In this document: positions 9,531-19,425 of the stretch, one piece after another
How positions within the stretch are numbered: the stretch's first letter is position 1
How the letters are laid out: each line of letters starts with the position of its first letter
Assembly (NCBI RefSeq): GCF_020165495.1
Contig: NZ_JAIUIE010000021.1
Location: forward strand, 1-42,079
From: Mesorhizobium sp. BR1-1-16
Lineage (GTDB): Bacteria; Pseudomonadota; Alphaproteobacteria; Rhizobiales; Kaistiaceae
Reading direction: 5' to 3'
DNA length: 42,079 nt
Notes under the pieces: generated by a model
The model's input: only the letters and a program-made list of their open reading frames with translations
The model's database searches: none
What the model was told of the DNA's origin: nothing
Position numbers and translations under genes: made by a program

Positions 9531-10307
9531 ATGGCAGATTTCGACAATCGCGTCTCACCGTTTGGCGCAGCGCGTGCCGAAACCGGTGTTATCGACCAGG
9601 GCCTGCGCACGCATATGCTGCAGGTCTACAATTACATGGCGATCGGCCTGATGATCACCGGCGCGGCCGCGATCGGGCTGTTCCGCCTGGCCACGACCAC
9701 CGACGCCTCGCAGGCGGCGGCGACGCTGGCCAATGGCGTGATGCTGACCAGCCTCGGCACGACGGTGTTCACCGGCCCGCTGATGTGGGTGCTCGTGCTG
9801 GCGCCGGTCGCGCTGGTCTTCGTGCTTTCCTTCGGCATCCAGCGGATGTCGGTCGGCACGGCGCAGATCACGTTCTGGGCCTATTCCGCGCTGATGGGCC
9901 TGTCGCTGGCCTCGATCTTCGTCGTCTATACCTCGGAATCGATTGCCCGCGTGTTCTTCATCAGCGCCGCCACCTTTGGTGCGATGAGCCTCTACGGCTA
10001 CACCACCAAGCGCGACCTGACCGGGATGGGCTCGTTCCTGTTCATGGGCCTGATCGGCATCGTGATTGCGTCGATCGTCAACATCTTCATCGGATCGTCG
10101 GCCCTCGGCTTCGCGATCTCGATCCTCGGCGTGCTGATCTTCGTCGGCCTGACGGCCTATGACACGCAGAAGATCAAGGAGATGTATTCGGCCAATGACG
10201 ACGGTACCGTCACCGGCCGCAAGGCGATCATGGGCGCGCTGACGCTCTATCTCGACTTCATCAACCTGTTCCTGATGCTGCTGCGCCTGTTCGGCGACCG
10301 CCGCTAA
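9531..10307 (+). CDS. Bax inhibitor-1/YccA family membrane protein
   Basis: Integral membrane protein of 258 residues with about seven hydrophobic helices, starting after a 35-residue cytoplasmic N-terminus. Family hallmarks include VYNYMAIGLMITG at the first helix, FGAMSLYGYTTKRDLTGMG in the centre, and FVGLTAYDTQKIKEMY with the conserved Asp-containing YDTQ motif near the C-terminus. Bacterial members such as YccA and YbhL have been linked to FtsH modulation or to calcium and proton leak, but the role here is unknown. I chose ATG 9531 because GGGAGAAGGGA precedes it; a longer upstream open frame overlaps ybbP. A strong terminator follows 20 bases after the stop. Confidence 0.93.
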   Translation: MADFDNRVSPFGAARAETGVIDQGLRTHMLQVYNYMAIGLMITGAAAIGLFRLATTTDASQAAATLANGVMLTSLGTTVFTGPLMWVLVLAPVALVFVLSFGIQRMSVGTAQITFWAYSALMGLSLASIFVVYTSESIARVFFISAATFGAMSLYGYTTKRDLTGMGSFLFMGLIGIVIASIVNIFIGSSALGFAISILGVLIFVGLTAYDTQKIKEMYSANDDGTVTGRKAIMGALTLYLDFINLFLMLLRLFGDRR

Positions 10308-10327
10308 GCCGGAACCACGACACGGCA

Positions 10328-10355
10328 AAGGGCGCGGCTTCGGCCGCGCCCTTTT
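10328..10355 (+). terminator. Rho-independent terminator after the Bax inhibitor-1 family gene
   Basis: AAGGGCGCGGC (10328-10338), loop TTCG and GCCGCGCCCTT (10343-10353) form a perfect 11-bp stem ending in TTTT. This is a very stable UUCG-type hairpin. Confidence 0.93.
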
Positions 10356-10380
10356 CGTATCTGCGCCAGACATTCTGCCG

Positions 10381-10920
10381 ATGCCGTCCTTGCCCCGCTT
10401 CTCGATCAGACCCGTTGCCGACGCAGACCTCGCCGCGATCACCGCGATCTATGGCGCCGCTGTCATCGAGGGAACCGCCAGTTTCGAACTGGATCCACCG
10501 TCGCTGGACGAGATGGGCCGGCGATGCACCGCGCTCCTGGCAGGCGGCCACCCCTATCTCGTCGCGATCTCGGACACCGATGCCGTGCTCGGCTACGCCT
10601 ATGCGGGGCCCTATCGGGCGCGGCCGGCCTATCGCTGGACGGTCGAGGATTCGATTTATCTCGCCGCCGAGGCGCGCGGTGCCGGCGTCGGGCGAGCTTT
10701 GCTCGCCGCGCTCCTGGCGACCGCGACGGAGGCGGGCTACCGGCAAATGATTGCCGTCATCGGCGATTCCGGCAATGCCGCGTCTATCGCGTTGCATCGC
10801 GCGCTTGGTTTCCGCCTGGTCGGGACGTTCGAGAATGTCGGCTTCAAGCATGGCCGCTGGCTCGACAGCGTGCTGATGCAATGTGCGCTTGGCAGCGGCG
10901 CCACGGTGCCACCGCCCTGA
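10381..10920 (+). CDS. GNAT N-acetyltransferase, phosphinothricin acetyltransferase-like
   Basis: Cytoplasmic acetyl-CoA-dependent N-acetyltransferase of 179 residues. N-terminal FSIRPVADADLAAITAIYG and EGTASFELDPPS are typical of the phosphinothricin/methionine sulfoximine acetyltransferase subgroup (PAT, MnaT/YncA-like). The acetyl-CoA loop is RGAGVGRALLAALLATA, followed by VIGDSGNAASIALHRALGF and the GFKHGRWLDSVLMQ tail, all typical of that subgroup. The natural substrate is probably an amino-acid analogue such as methionine sulfoximine, but that is inferred from family. No convincing ribosome binding site precedes ATG 10381, which lies only 25 bases after a strong terminator, so a promoter may lie within or just after the hairpin. 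Ends two bases before the convergent DUF2794 gene. Confidence 0.9.
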   Translation: MPSLPRFSIRPVADADLAAITAIYGAAVIEGTASFELDPPSLDEMGRRCTALLAGGHPYLVAISDTDAVLGYAYAGPYRARPAYRWTVEDSIYLAAEARGAGVGRALLAALLATATEAGYRQMIAVIGDSGNAASIALHRALGFRLVGTFENVGFKHGRWLDSVLMQCALGSGATVPPP

Positions 10921-10922
10921 CG

Positions 10923-11315
10923 TCAGCTCTCGACGAGCTTCAACCGCTTGTCGAGCACCGTCAGCACTTGGCGAAGATCGTGGCCTCGCTTCATGACATA
11001 GCCGCCAGCGGCAATGACCGCATAGGCGCCCTGGCGGCGCGCGAGGCTTGGATCCTTCTCGACGCGATAGAGCGGCATCTCCGAGGTACGGCGGAAGATG
11101 GAGAACACTGCCTTTTCAGCCATATGATCGATGGCATAGTCGCGCCATTCGCCGGCCGCCACCATGCGGCCATAGACCCGAAGGATCTGGTTGAGCTCCT
11201 GGCGGTTGAAGGCGATCTGCCGAGTACCGGGCGCCGGCCCCGCAAAGGAAACCAGCGTCGCGGCCTCGCCGCTCTTTGCTTCCTCTTCACCGTCGCTCAA
11301 AAGCGCCTCCGCCAA
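10923..11315 (-). CDS. DUF2794 domain-containing protein
   Basis: Conserved alphaproteobacterial protein of unknown function, 130 residues. The recognisable core is IAFNRQELNQILRVYGRMVAAGEWRDYAID, FSIFRRTSEMPLYRVEK, then RRQGAYAVIAAGG and KRGHDLRQVLTVLDKRLKLV, covering about residues 33-128. The first 30 residues are acidic and variable. The open frame starts at TTG 11315. A second TTG at 11300 has a better ribosome binding site (GGAGG, 5 bases away) and may be the true start, giving 125 residues. No signal peptide or membrane helix is seen. The gene is convergent with the upstream acetyltransferase gene and divergent from accA. Confidence 0.88.
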   Translation of the reverse strand: MAEALLSDGEEEAKSGEAATLVSFAGPAPGTRQIAFNRQELNQILRVYGRMVAAGEWRDYAIDHMAEKAVFSIFRRTSEMPLYRVEKDPSLARRQGAYAVIAAGGYVMKRGHDLRQVLTVLDKRLKLVES

Positions 11316-11501
11316 ATGCCGCCTTTGTCACCGATCCGTCATGATCGCGCCGAACCGCGGCGCTGGCAAGGCGGCGCCGGTGTCGGCGGAAAGCGTGGTC
11401 TCACGAAGGCGTGAATTCATAACAGCAAAATCCACTTTTTCGCCCTCTTTCAGCCCGCCACCAGCCGCAATACACTGGCTACCTTAGCATCGTATTCAGA
11501 C

Positions 11502-11573
11502 GGTCCGGCTCGGCGGGAACTTCGGAATTTCTCAGCCCCCCAGCCCCCCGGGGAACCTTGTTCGAGCCGGACC
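11502..11573. repeat. long-loop inverted repeat upstream of accA
   Basis: GGTCCGGCTCG (11502-11512) and CGAGCCGGACC (11563-11573) are exact reverse complements separated by 50 bases. The right arm is followed by ACC and TTTT, so the element could act as a terminator-like or leader structure on the plus strand. Confidence 0.65.
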
Positions 11574-11657
11574 ACCTTTTCGCGCCAAGTGCGCCTGCGT
11601 CTGAAACAACCCATCCGCTCTTTCATTGATGCCGCGCGCCTCGCGCCGTCGGTCCAG

Positions 11658-11670
11658 CTTGACAGTCAAG
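11658..11670. promoter_or_regulatory. palindromic operator candidate upstream of accA
   Basis: CTTGAC-A-GTCAAG is a perfect palindrome with 6-base arms around one central base. It lies 86 bases before the accA start and overlaps a TTGACA hexamer that could serve as a -35 box, although no good -10 box follows at 17 bases. Binding partner unknown. Confidence 0.4.
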
Positions 11671-11756
11671 GGCCTTGCCGCCAGTGTGCGCGCGCTTTCG
11701 GACCCCGCCCCCGCCACGGGCCGGTCCGCTGATTTTGGTCCGGCGCGTAGGTCTGG

Positions 11757-12710
11757 ATGCGAACCTTTCTGGAATTTGAGAAGCCCGTCGCCGATCTCCA
11801 AGGCAAGGTGCAGGAACTGCGCGCCATGGGGGAGAGCGGCGATGCCGTCGCCATCGGCGAGGAGATCCAGCGCCTCGAGGCGAAGGCAAGCCAGGCGCTG
11901 GCCGACATCTATGGCAAGCTGACGCCATGGCAGAAGACGCAGGTGGCCCGCCATCCCGACCGGCCGCATTTCGTCGCCTATGCCAAGGGGCTGTTCGAGG
12001 ACTTCACCCCGCTGGCCGGCGATCGCAAATTCGGCGACGACCAGGCGATCCTGGCCGGCTTTGGCCGCTTCCGTGGCCGTCCCGTCGCCATCATGGGGCA
12101 GGAGAAGGGTAACGACACCGAGACCCGCCTCCGGCACAATTTCGGCATGGCGCGGCCCGAGGGCTATCGCAAGGCCGTGCGGATCATGGAACTCGCGGAG
12201 CGATTCGGCCTGCCGGTCGTTTCGCTGGTCGATACGGCGGGCGCCTTTCCAGGCATCGATGCCGAAGAGCGCGGCCAGGCTGAGGCGATCGCCCGCTCGA
12301 CCGAGGCGGCTCTCGGTCTCGGCGTGCCCAATGTCTCCGTGATCATCGGCGAAGGCGGCTCGGGCGGCGCGATCGCGATCGCCACGGCGAACCGCGTCCT
12401 GATGCTCGAACATGCGATCTACAGCGTGATCTCGCCGGAAGGCGCGGCCTCAATCCTCTGGCGCGATTCGACCCGCGCCCAGGATGCCGCTACGAACATG
12501 AAGATCACCGCGCAGGACCTGCTGCGCTTTGGTGTGATCGACCAGATCATCGCCGAGCCGGTGGGCGGGGCTCATCGCGGCCCGGAACAGGCGATCGAGG
12601 CGGTTGGCGATGCGGTTTCGGTTGCGCTCGCCGCGTTCGACGGCATGCCCGAGGCCGATATCAAGCGGCAGCGACGCGAGAAGTTTCTTGCGATCGGCCG
12701 TTCGCTCTGA
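11757..12710 (+). CDS. accA: acetyl-CoA carboxylase carboxyltransferase subunit alpha
   Basis: Alpha subunit of the carboxyltransferase half of acetyl-CoA carboxylase, which transfers CO2 from biotin to acetyl-CoA to make malonyl-CoA in fatty acid synthesis. The 317-residue length is typical. It begins FLEFEKPVADLQGKVQELR, then shows LTPWQKTQVARHPDRPH, GRPVAIMGQEKG, FGMARPEGYRKAVRIM, VDTAGAFPGIDAEERGQAEA and GEGGSGGAIAI, all strongly conserved. It works with AccD, which is not in the window. No strong ribosome binding site is seen before ATG 11757 (a GTCTGG precedes it). A GC-rich inverted repeat (12740-12746 with 12768-12774) follows the stop but lacks a T-run. Confidence 0.97.
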   Translation: MRTFLEFEKPVADLQGKVQELRAMGESGDAVAIGEEIQRLEAKASQALADIYGKLTPWQKTQVARHPDRPHFVAYAKGLFEDFTPLAGDRKFGDDQAILAGFGRFRGRPVAIMGQEKGNDTETRLRHNFGMARPEGYRKAVRIMELAERFGLPVVSLVDTAGAFPGIDAEERGQAEAIARSTEAALGLGVPNVSVIIGEGGSGGAIAIATANRVLMLEHAIYSVISPEGAASILWRDSTRAQDAATNMKITAQDLLRFGVIDQIIAEPVGGAHRGPEQAIEAVGDAVSVALAAFDGMPEADIKRQRREKFLAIGRSL

Positions 12711-12828
12711 CACGATTCCGCCTGTCTTTTGAGGCATTCGGCCGGCCGGGCGCCGCTGGGCCGCGCCGCCGGCCCGACGGCTGGCGCGTGGTGTGATCGC
12801 TGCGCTGCGACGGATCCTTGAGGTGTTC

Positions 12829-14133
12829 ATGCTGAGAATCGCGCTGACAGGCCGTCTCATCCGCGCCGTGCTCGTCGTTGCCGCAGGCCTGCTGCTGGCG
12901 GCCTGCGAGGATTATTCCGGTCCGAACGGCCCGAAGGAACTGATGCCGGTTCCGGAAAAGCTCGTCACCAAGATGACCGAGCTCGATATGGCGCCGACGG
13001 CGCCGATCTATGTCCGCGGCTACAAGGAAAGCTCCGAACTCGAAGTCTGGAAGCAGACGCGCTCGGGCAGCTACAAGCTGCTGACGACCTATTCGATCTG
13101 CAAATGGTCCGGAAAGCTCGGGCCGAAGATCAAGGAAGGCGACCGGCAGGCGCCGGAGGGCTTCTATACGATCACGCCCGGGCAGATGAACCCGAAGTCG
13201 AACTACTATCTGTCGTTCAATATCGGTTTCCCCAACGCCTATGACCGCGCCCTCGGCCGCACCGGCACCAATATCATGGTGCATGGCGCCTGCTCCTCGG
13301 CCGGCTGCTATTCGATGACGGATGCCGCCGCCGGCGAGATCTATGCGCTTGCTCGCGACTCGTTCCGCGGCGGCCAGCGGTCGTTCGAGGTGCACCTCTT
13401 CCCGTTCCGAATGACGCCGGAAAACATGGCGCATCATCGGCAGGACCCGAACTATGAGTTCTGGGTGATGCTGAAGGAGGGCAGCGACAATTTCGCTGTC
13501 ACAGCGAAGGTGCCGAAGGTCGGTGTCTGCGGCAAGCGCTATATCTTCAATGCCAATTCTAGCACGGCGCTGAATGCGTCGATCGCCTGTCCGCCGCTCA
13601 CCTATTCGCCGACGGTGCTCGCCGCCGTGAAGGCCAAGCAGGCGAGCGACAACGCCCTGATCGCCGAACTCGCGCCGAAATACGAGCAGGAAGAGCAGAT
13701 CGCAGCCGCCAAGGCCGCCGAGCAGGCGGCCCGCATCGCCGCGGTCAAGGCCGCCAACGAAGCGCAGAAGGCAGGCGGCGCCACACCCGCGACCGTCATG
13801 CCTGTGCCGACGATTGCTGCCAGCGAGCAGGCCGTGGCAGCGGCGAATGTGTCGGTTCCGCTCGCGGTGGCGCCGCCTGCAGACGCGTCGCTCGCAGGCG
13901 CTGCGGGTGCCGCCGCTGCAGTGGGCACGGCCGCTCCGGCTGAAAATCCCGATGACGCCATCGACCCGGTCGCGACCGCAGCGCTCGGCGGCACGCCGGC
14001 CCCCGGCATCCCGCTGCCCGTCGCCTCGCCGTTGCGGCCTGTCGTGACGCCCGTCGTCGCGCCCGAGCCGCAGCCCGGCTTCTGGGGCAAGATCAAATCG
14101 AAGATCCCGAAGGTCCCGAACCCGTTCGGCTAG
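12829..14133 (+). CDS. YafK-type murein L,D-transpeptidase family lipoprotein
   Basis: Predicted lipoprotein of 434 residues. The signal peptide ends in the lipobox LLLAAC (cysteine near residue 24). A YkuD-fold domain (about 45-250) carries GRTGTNIMVHGACSSAGCYS, where His and Cys are the expected catalytic residues; the HG-x-C-x-S-x-GCY pattern is that of the YafK/DpaA group, which includes enzymes that detach Braun lipoprotein from peptidoglycan. The C-terminal third is an Ala-rich coiled-coil-like helix (about 275-320), then a Pro/Ala-rich linker, ending in a basic tail GFWGKIKSKIPKVPNPFG. I chose ATG 12829 because TTGAGG precedes it and the signal peptide begins there; a GTG at 12793 would displace it. 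The last 41 bases overlap the convergent HxlR gene. Confidence 0.9.
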   Translation: MLRIALTGRLIRAVLVVAAGLLLAACEDYSGPNGPKELMPVPEKLVTKMTELDMAPTAPIYVRGYKESSELEVWKQTRSGSYKLLTTYSICKWSGKLGPKIKEGDRQAPEGFYTITPGQMNPKSNYYLSFNIGFPNAYDRALGRTGTNIMVHGACSSAGCYSMTDAAAGEIYALARDSFRGGQRSFEVHLFPFRMTPENMAHHRQDPNYEFWVMLKEGSDNFAVTAKVPKVGVCGKRYIFNANSSTALNASIACPPLTYSPTVLAAVKAKQASDNALIAELAPKYEQEEQIAAAKAAEQAARIAAVKAANEAQKAGGATPATVMPVPTIAASEQAVAAANVSVPLAVAPPADASLAGAAGAAAAVGTAAPAENPDDAIDPVATAALGGTPAPGIPLPVASPLRPVVTPVVAPEPQPGFWGKIKSKIPKVPNPFG

Positions 14134-14524
14134 GATCGCTGGCAGGACCGTCCGGATAGAAGTCCTCCGGCCGTCCCTCGGCGAACCAGGGCGGCAGCGA
14201 CCAGCGCTCGGGTATGTGCTCGACGCCCCAGCGTGCGAGCGCCTGCAGCACCGGCAGCAGGTCGGCGCCCCGCCGCGTCAGCCGATATTCATGCCGCGGC
14301 GGCGCCTGCTGATAGGGGCGCTTCTCGATCAGCCCGAAGGTCTCCAGCCGCTCGAGCCGATCGGCGAGGATGTTGCTCGAAATCCGCTCGGACGCGCCGG
14401 CGAGTTCGCCGAAGCGGCGCGCGCCGGCAAAGATCGTCCGCAGCACGACCAGCGACCAGCGGTCGCCGAACAGGTCGAGCGCCGAGGCGATCGGGCATTG
14501 CGAGCGGAAGCCAGTCTCCATCAT
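14093..14524 (-). CDS. HxlR-family winged-helix transcriptional regulator
   Basis: Predicted DNA-binding repressor or activator of 143 residues. It shows the HxlR hallmark CPIASALDLFGDRWSLVVLR near the N-terminus with its single cysteine, then FGELAGASERISSNILADRL (recognition region), LIEKRPYQQAPPRHEYRLT (wing) and a C-terminal dimerisation helix LLPVLQALARWG. I chose ATG 14524. The open frame extends to a TTG at 14584, but that codon lies inside a strong palindrome that looks like this regulator's operator, so translation from it is unlikely. It is divergent from the gene pair at 14641-15242, the usual target arrangement. Its 3' end overlaps the L,D-transpeptidase gene by 41 bases. Confidence 0.9.
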   Translation of the reverse strand: MMETGFRSQCPIASALDLFGDRWSLVVLRTIFAGARRFGELAGASERISSNILADRLERLETFGLIEKRPYQQAPPRHEYRLTRRGADLLPVLQALARWGVEHIPERWSLPPWFAEGRPEDFYPDGPASDPSRTGSGPSGSSI

Positions 14525-14565
14525 GCCATTCAGTCCATCAGGCGGGAGCGCCGTCGGGTCGGTAT

Positions 14566-14590
14566 AGTGACTTGCATATTGCAAGTCACT
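14566..14590. promoter_or_regulatory. palindromic operator, probably for the HxlR regulator
   Basis: AGTGACTTGCA (14566-14576), spacer TAT, and TGCAAGTCACT (14580-14590) form a perfect inverted repeat with 11-base arms. It lies 42 bases upstream of the HxlR start and 51 bases upstream of the divergent ORF. Operators of this ACTTGCA type are common beside HxlR genes, so autoregulation and control of the divergent pair is the natural reading, though not shown here. Confidence 0.8.
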
Positions 14591-14640
14591 GGCCGTCGTG
14601 CTTTTCTCGTCAACAGTGGCATCTTGAGAGGGGGGATCTC

Positions 14641-14817
14641 ATGGCGGCTGCATCGCGTTCCGGTGCGGGCGTCGACGCGGGGTCGAGCGGCGCAGCCGCA
14701 TCGGGCCCTGCCGGACGCGTTCGCGCCATTCTTGCCGGGCCCGGCGGCAGCGAGAAGCCTATGTTCGGCGGGCTCTGCTTCCTGATCGGAAGCCGGCGGA
14801 GGAGCAGGCTGACATGA
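14641..14817 (+). CDS. short TfoX N-terminal-like fragment (58 residues), possibly a gene remnant
   Basis: An ATG at 14641 follows a strong ribosome binding site (AGGGGGG, 6 bases away), which suggests real translation. The first 25 residues are low-complexity Ala/Gly/Ser. Residues 26-50 contain GRVRAILAGPGGSEKPMFGG and then LCFLIG, which resembles the start of TfoX/Sxy N-terminal domains (pattern RIRALL...EKxMFGGLxF). A normal domain runs some 50 residues further, but here the frame ends in SRRRSRLT and a stop. The stop overlaps the next start by 4 bases (ATGA). It could be a truncated tfoX-like gene kept as a leader peptide, or a decaying remnant. Confidence 0.5.
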   Translation: MAAASRSGAGVDAGSSGAAASGPAGRVRAILAGPGGSEKPMFGGLCFLIGSRRRSRLT

Positions 14818-15242
14818 CCCGCTTCGGTCTCGCCGTCCTCGCCTATCTGCTGCCGACCTTCGCGCTCGGCTTCGTCTGGCATCTCGTCGCCTTCGAGGAC
14901 TACTACCGCGCGCTTGCGATGTATCGCGCCGATCTGATCATCCCGCTCGGCTTTCTCTCGATGCTGATCCAGGCGGTGATCTTCGCTCTCGTCTACGAGC
15001 GCTGCTTCGCGCAGCGGCCGGGATCCTGGCTCGAGCGCGGCCTCGCCTATGCCGCGCTCGGCGCGGTTCTGTCATGGAGCTACACGACACTCGCCGTCGC
15101 GGCCAAGAACGTCATGGCCTCGGTGCCGGACTATGTGCTGATCGAAACCAGCTTCACGCTCGTGCAATGGATCATCGTCGGGCCGCTGACGGCGCTCGTC
15201 TTCGCATGGCGGAGCGAGAGCCGCAGCAAGGCGCCGGCTTAG
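14814..15242 (+). CDS. four-helix hypothetical membrane protein
   Basis: Unrecognised integral membrane protein of 142 residues. Four hydrophobic helices are visible at about residues 4-24, 40-60, 74-96 and 110-131, with short charged loops and a basic C-terminus (SESRSKAPA). Notable conserved-looking features are the WHLVAFEDYY motif after helix 1 and the PLGFLSMLIQ motif in helix 2. Its start overlaps the preceding small ORF by 4 bases, so translation is likely coupled. It sits opposite an HxlR regulator with a shared palindromic operator, which suggests regulated expression. I do not assign a function. Confidence 0.75.
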   Translation: MTRFGLAVLAYLLPTFALGFVWHLVAFEDYYRALAMYRADLIIPLGFLSMLIQAVIFALVYERCFAQRPGSWLERGLAYAALGAVLSWSYTTLAVAAKNVMASVPDYVLIETSFTLVQWIIVGPLTALVFAWRSESRSKAPA

Positions 15243-15272
15243 CTTGGCGCCCAGGTTCCCCGCACGGCCGCC

Positions 15273-17996
<2,724 letters not shown>

Positions 17997-18292
17997 GGGT
18001 CATCCTTGATTGTTGGTCGGCGCCTTGATCCGGGAAGAAGGGTCGGCGCCGGGCATTCCTTGCAGGCTCCGAGGTCGGAGACCATCGGAAGCGCCGTAAC
18101 CACGAACGTCAAAGCGTTCTGGACGCCGCGACCCGAGACAGATAAGAGGGGGCACCCAGGATGTCAACGTGGCCGAGAGGCCTCGGAATGCCCGCAGAAT
18201 GCCGCATTCTCAACCGATCCACGAGGCGATCGGCGGCCGGCTGACGCTGCCCCGCTCGCGCGAGTGACTTCACCATGGACAAGGACAATTCG

Positions 18293-19231
18293 ATGACCTT
18301 CCGTCTTCCGCCGCGGCGGTTCCAGCTCAGCGTTTCGGCGCTGGCCTTTCTCGGCCTCATGACGGCCGCAGGCGCCGCCGCTGCGCAGGATGCGCCGGCT
18401 CCCGCTCCGGCTGCGCCCGCCGCTGCGCCGGCCCCGGCCGCGGCTCCCGCTCCGGTCCTCGACCCGAAGACGGTTGTTGCAACCGTCGACGGCCAGCCGA
18501 TCACCGATGGTGACCTCGCGCTTGCCTCGCAGGATCTCGGCGACGAGCTCGGCAAGGTGCCCGCCGATCAGCGCCGCCGCGCCGTGCTCGACGTGCTCAT
18601 CGACCTGAAGCTGATGGCCAAGGCCGCGACCGCCGCCGGGCTCGACCAGTCCGACACGTTCAAGAGCCGGGTCGAGCTTCTGCGCGAGCGCGCGCTGCGC
18701 AATGAATTCTTCCGCGTCGAGATCGATGGCAAGGCGACGGACGATTCCGTGAAGAAGCGCTACGACGAAGAGATCGCCAAGGTCACGCCGCAGGAAGAAG
18801 TCCAGGCAGCGCATATCCTCGTGCAGACCGAGGACGAGGCCAAGGACATCATCAAGCAGCTCGATGCCGGCGCCGATTTCGCGACGCTCGCCAAGGAGAA
18901 GTCGAAGGATCCGGGCTCGGCCAAGATGGGCGGCCAGCTCGGTTATTTCGCCAAGGGCCAGATGGTGCCTGAATTCGAGGCGGCTGCCTTCCAGCTGCCG
19001 GTCGGCAAATATACCGAGACGCCGGTCAAGACGAAGTTCGGCTATCACGTCATCGAAGTGACCGACAAGCGCAGCCAGCCGGTCCCGACCTATGATCAGG
19101 TCAAGGACCAGGTCCGCCAGATGGTGCTCCGCGACATGTTCGTGAACGCAGTGGCTCAGCTGCGTAAGGACAACAAGGTCGAGATCGTCGATCCGGCCCT
19201 GAAGGCGGCTCCGGCGCCGGTCGCGCAGTAG
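18293..19231 (+). CDS. peptidylprolyl isomerase, PpiC/parvulin type
   Basis: Exported folding helper of 312 residues that isomerises prolyl peptide bonds in the periplasm. The signal peptide (about residues 1-30, [20 protein letters not shown]) is followed by an Ala/Pro linker (about 32-55), a SurA-like N-terminal helical part, and a parvulin domain: [58 protein letters not shown] and [14 protein letters not shown] chose ATG 18293 because AAGGA lies 7 bases upstream; an in-frame ATG at 18275 adds six residues. Divergent from secA, consistent with both acting in protein export. Comparable proteins in this class are annotated as PpiD/SurA-like or Cbf2; I do not give a symbol. Confidence 0.92.
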   Translation: MTFRLPPRRFQLSVSALAFLGLMTAAGAAAAQDAPAPAPAAPAAAPAPAAAPAPVLDPKTVVATVDGQPITDGDLALASQDLGDELGKVPADQRRRAVLDVLIDLKLMAKAATAAGLDQSDTFKSRVELLRERALRNEFFRVEIDGKATDDSVKKRYDEEIAKVTPQEEVQAAHILVQTEDEAKDIIKQLDAGADFATLAKEKSKDPGSAKMGGQLGYFAKGQMVPEFEAAAFQLPVGKYTETPVKTKFGYHVIEVTDKRSQPVPTYDQVKDQVRQMVLRDMFVNAVAQLRKDNKVEIVDPALKAAPAPVAQ

Positions 19232-19238
19232 TACCGCC

Positions 19239-19272
19239 CGGCAGACGGGAGGAGCGATCCTCCCGCCTGCCG
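19239..19272 (+). terminator. hairpin after the parvulin gene
   Basis: A 15-bp stem (19239-19253 with 19258-19272) with one A-C mismatch closes on a GCGA tetraloop of the GNRA type. It begins 7 bases after the stop codon. A T-run is missing (only TT follows), so it may stabilise the mRNA end rather than terminate by itself. Confidence 0.55.
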
Positions 19273-19425
19273 TTGCCGGCGCGGCGCGGGTCCCGCATTC
19301 GCATCGGCCTTGGCCTTTGCATTGATCGAGGGCCGAGCTCGTCGGATCGGCGCCTGCCGGACCGACGGCTTTTTGTCATGTTCGTCGCCCATAGAGGGCG
19401 ATGTTGTTTTTCCACGGGATCGTCC

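Larger units (their letters stand above)
11316..11756. other. 440-base gene-free region between DUF2794 and accA
   Basis: No plausible gene is seen on either strand. The region holds a separated 11-bp inverted repeat (11502-11512 with 11563-11573), a C-rich stretch (11534-11551) between its arms, and a 13-base palindrome CTTGACAGTCAAG (11658-11670). It must carry the promoters of accA and probably of the DUF2794 gene. Confidence 0.6.

Noticed and set aside
11555-11580. A GTTCGA stretch followed by GGACCACC, suggestive of a tRNA 3' end
   Set aside because: The T-stem does not pair, no anticodon or D arms are present, and the bases belong to an inverted repeat with 11502-11512.
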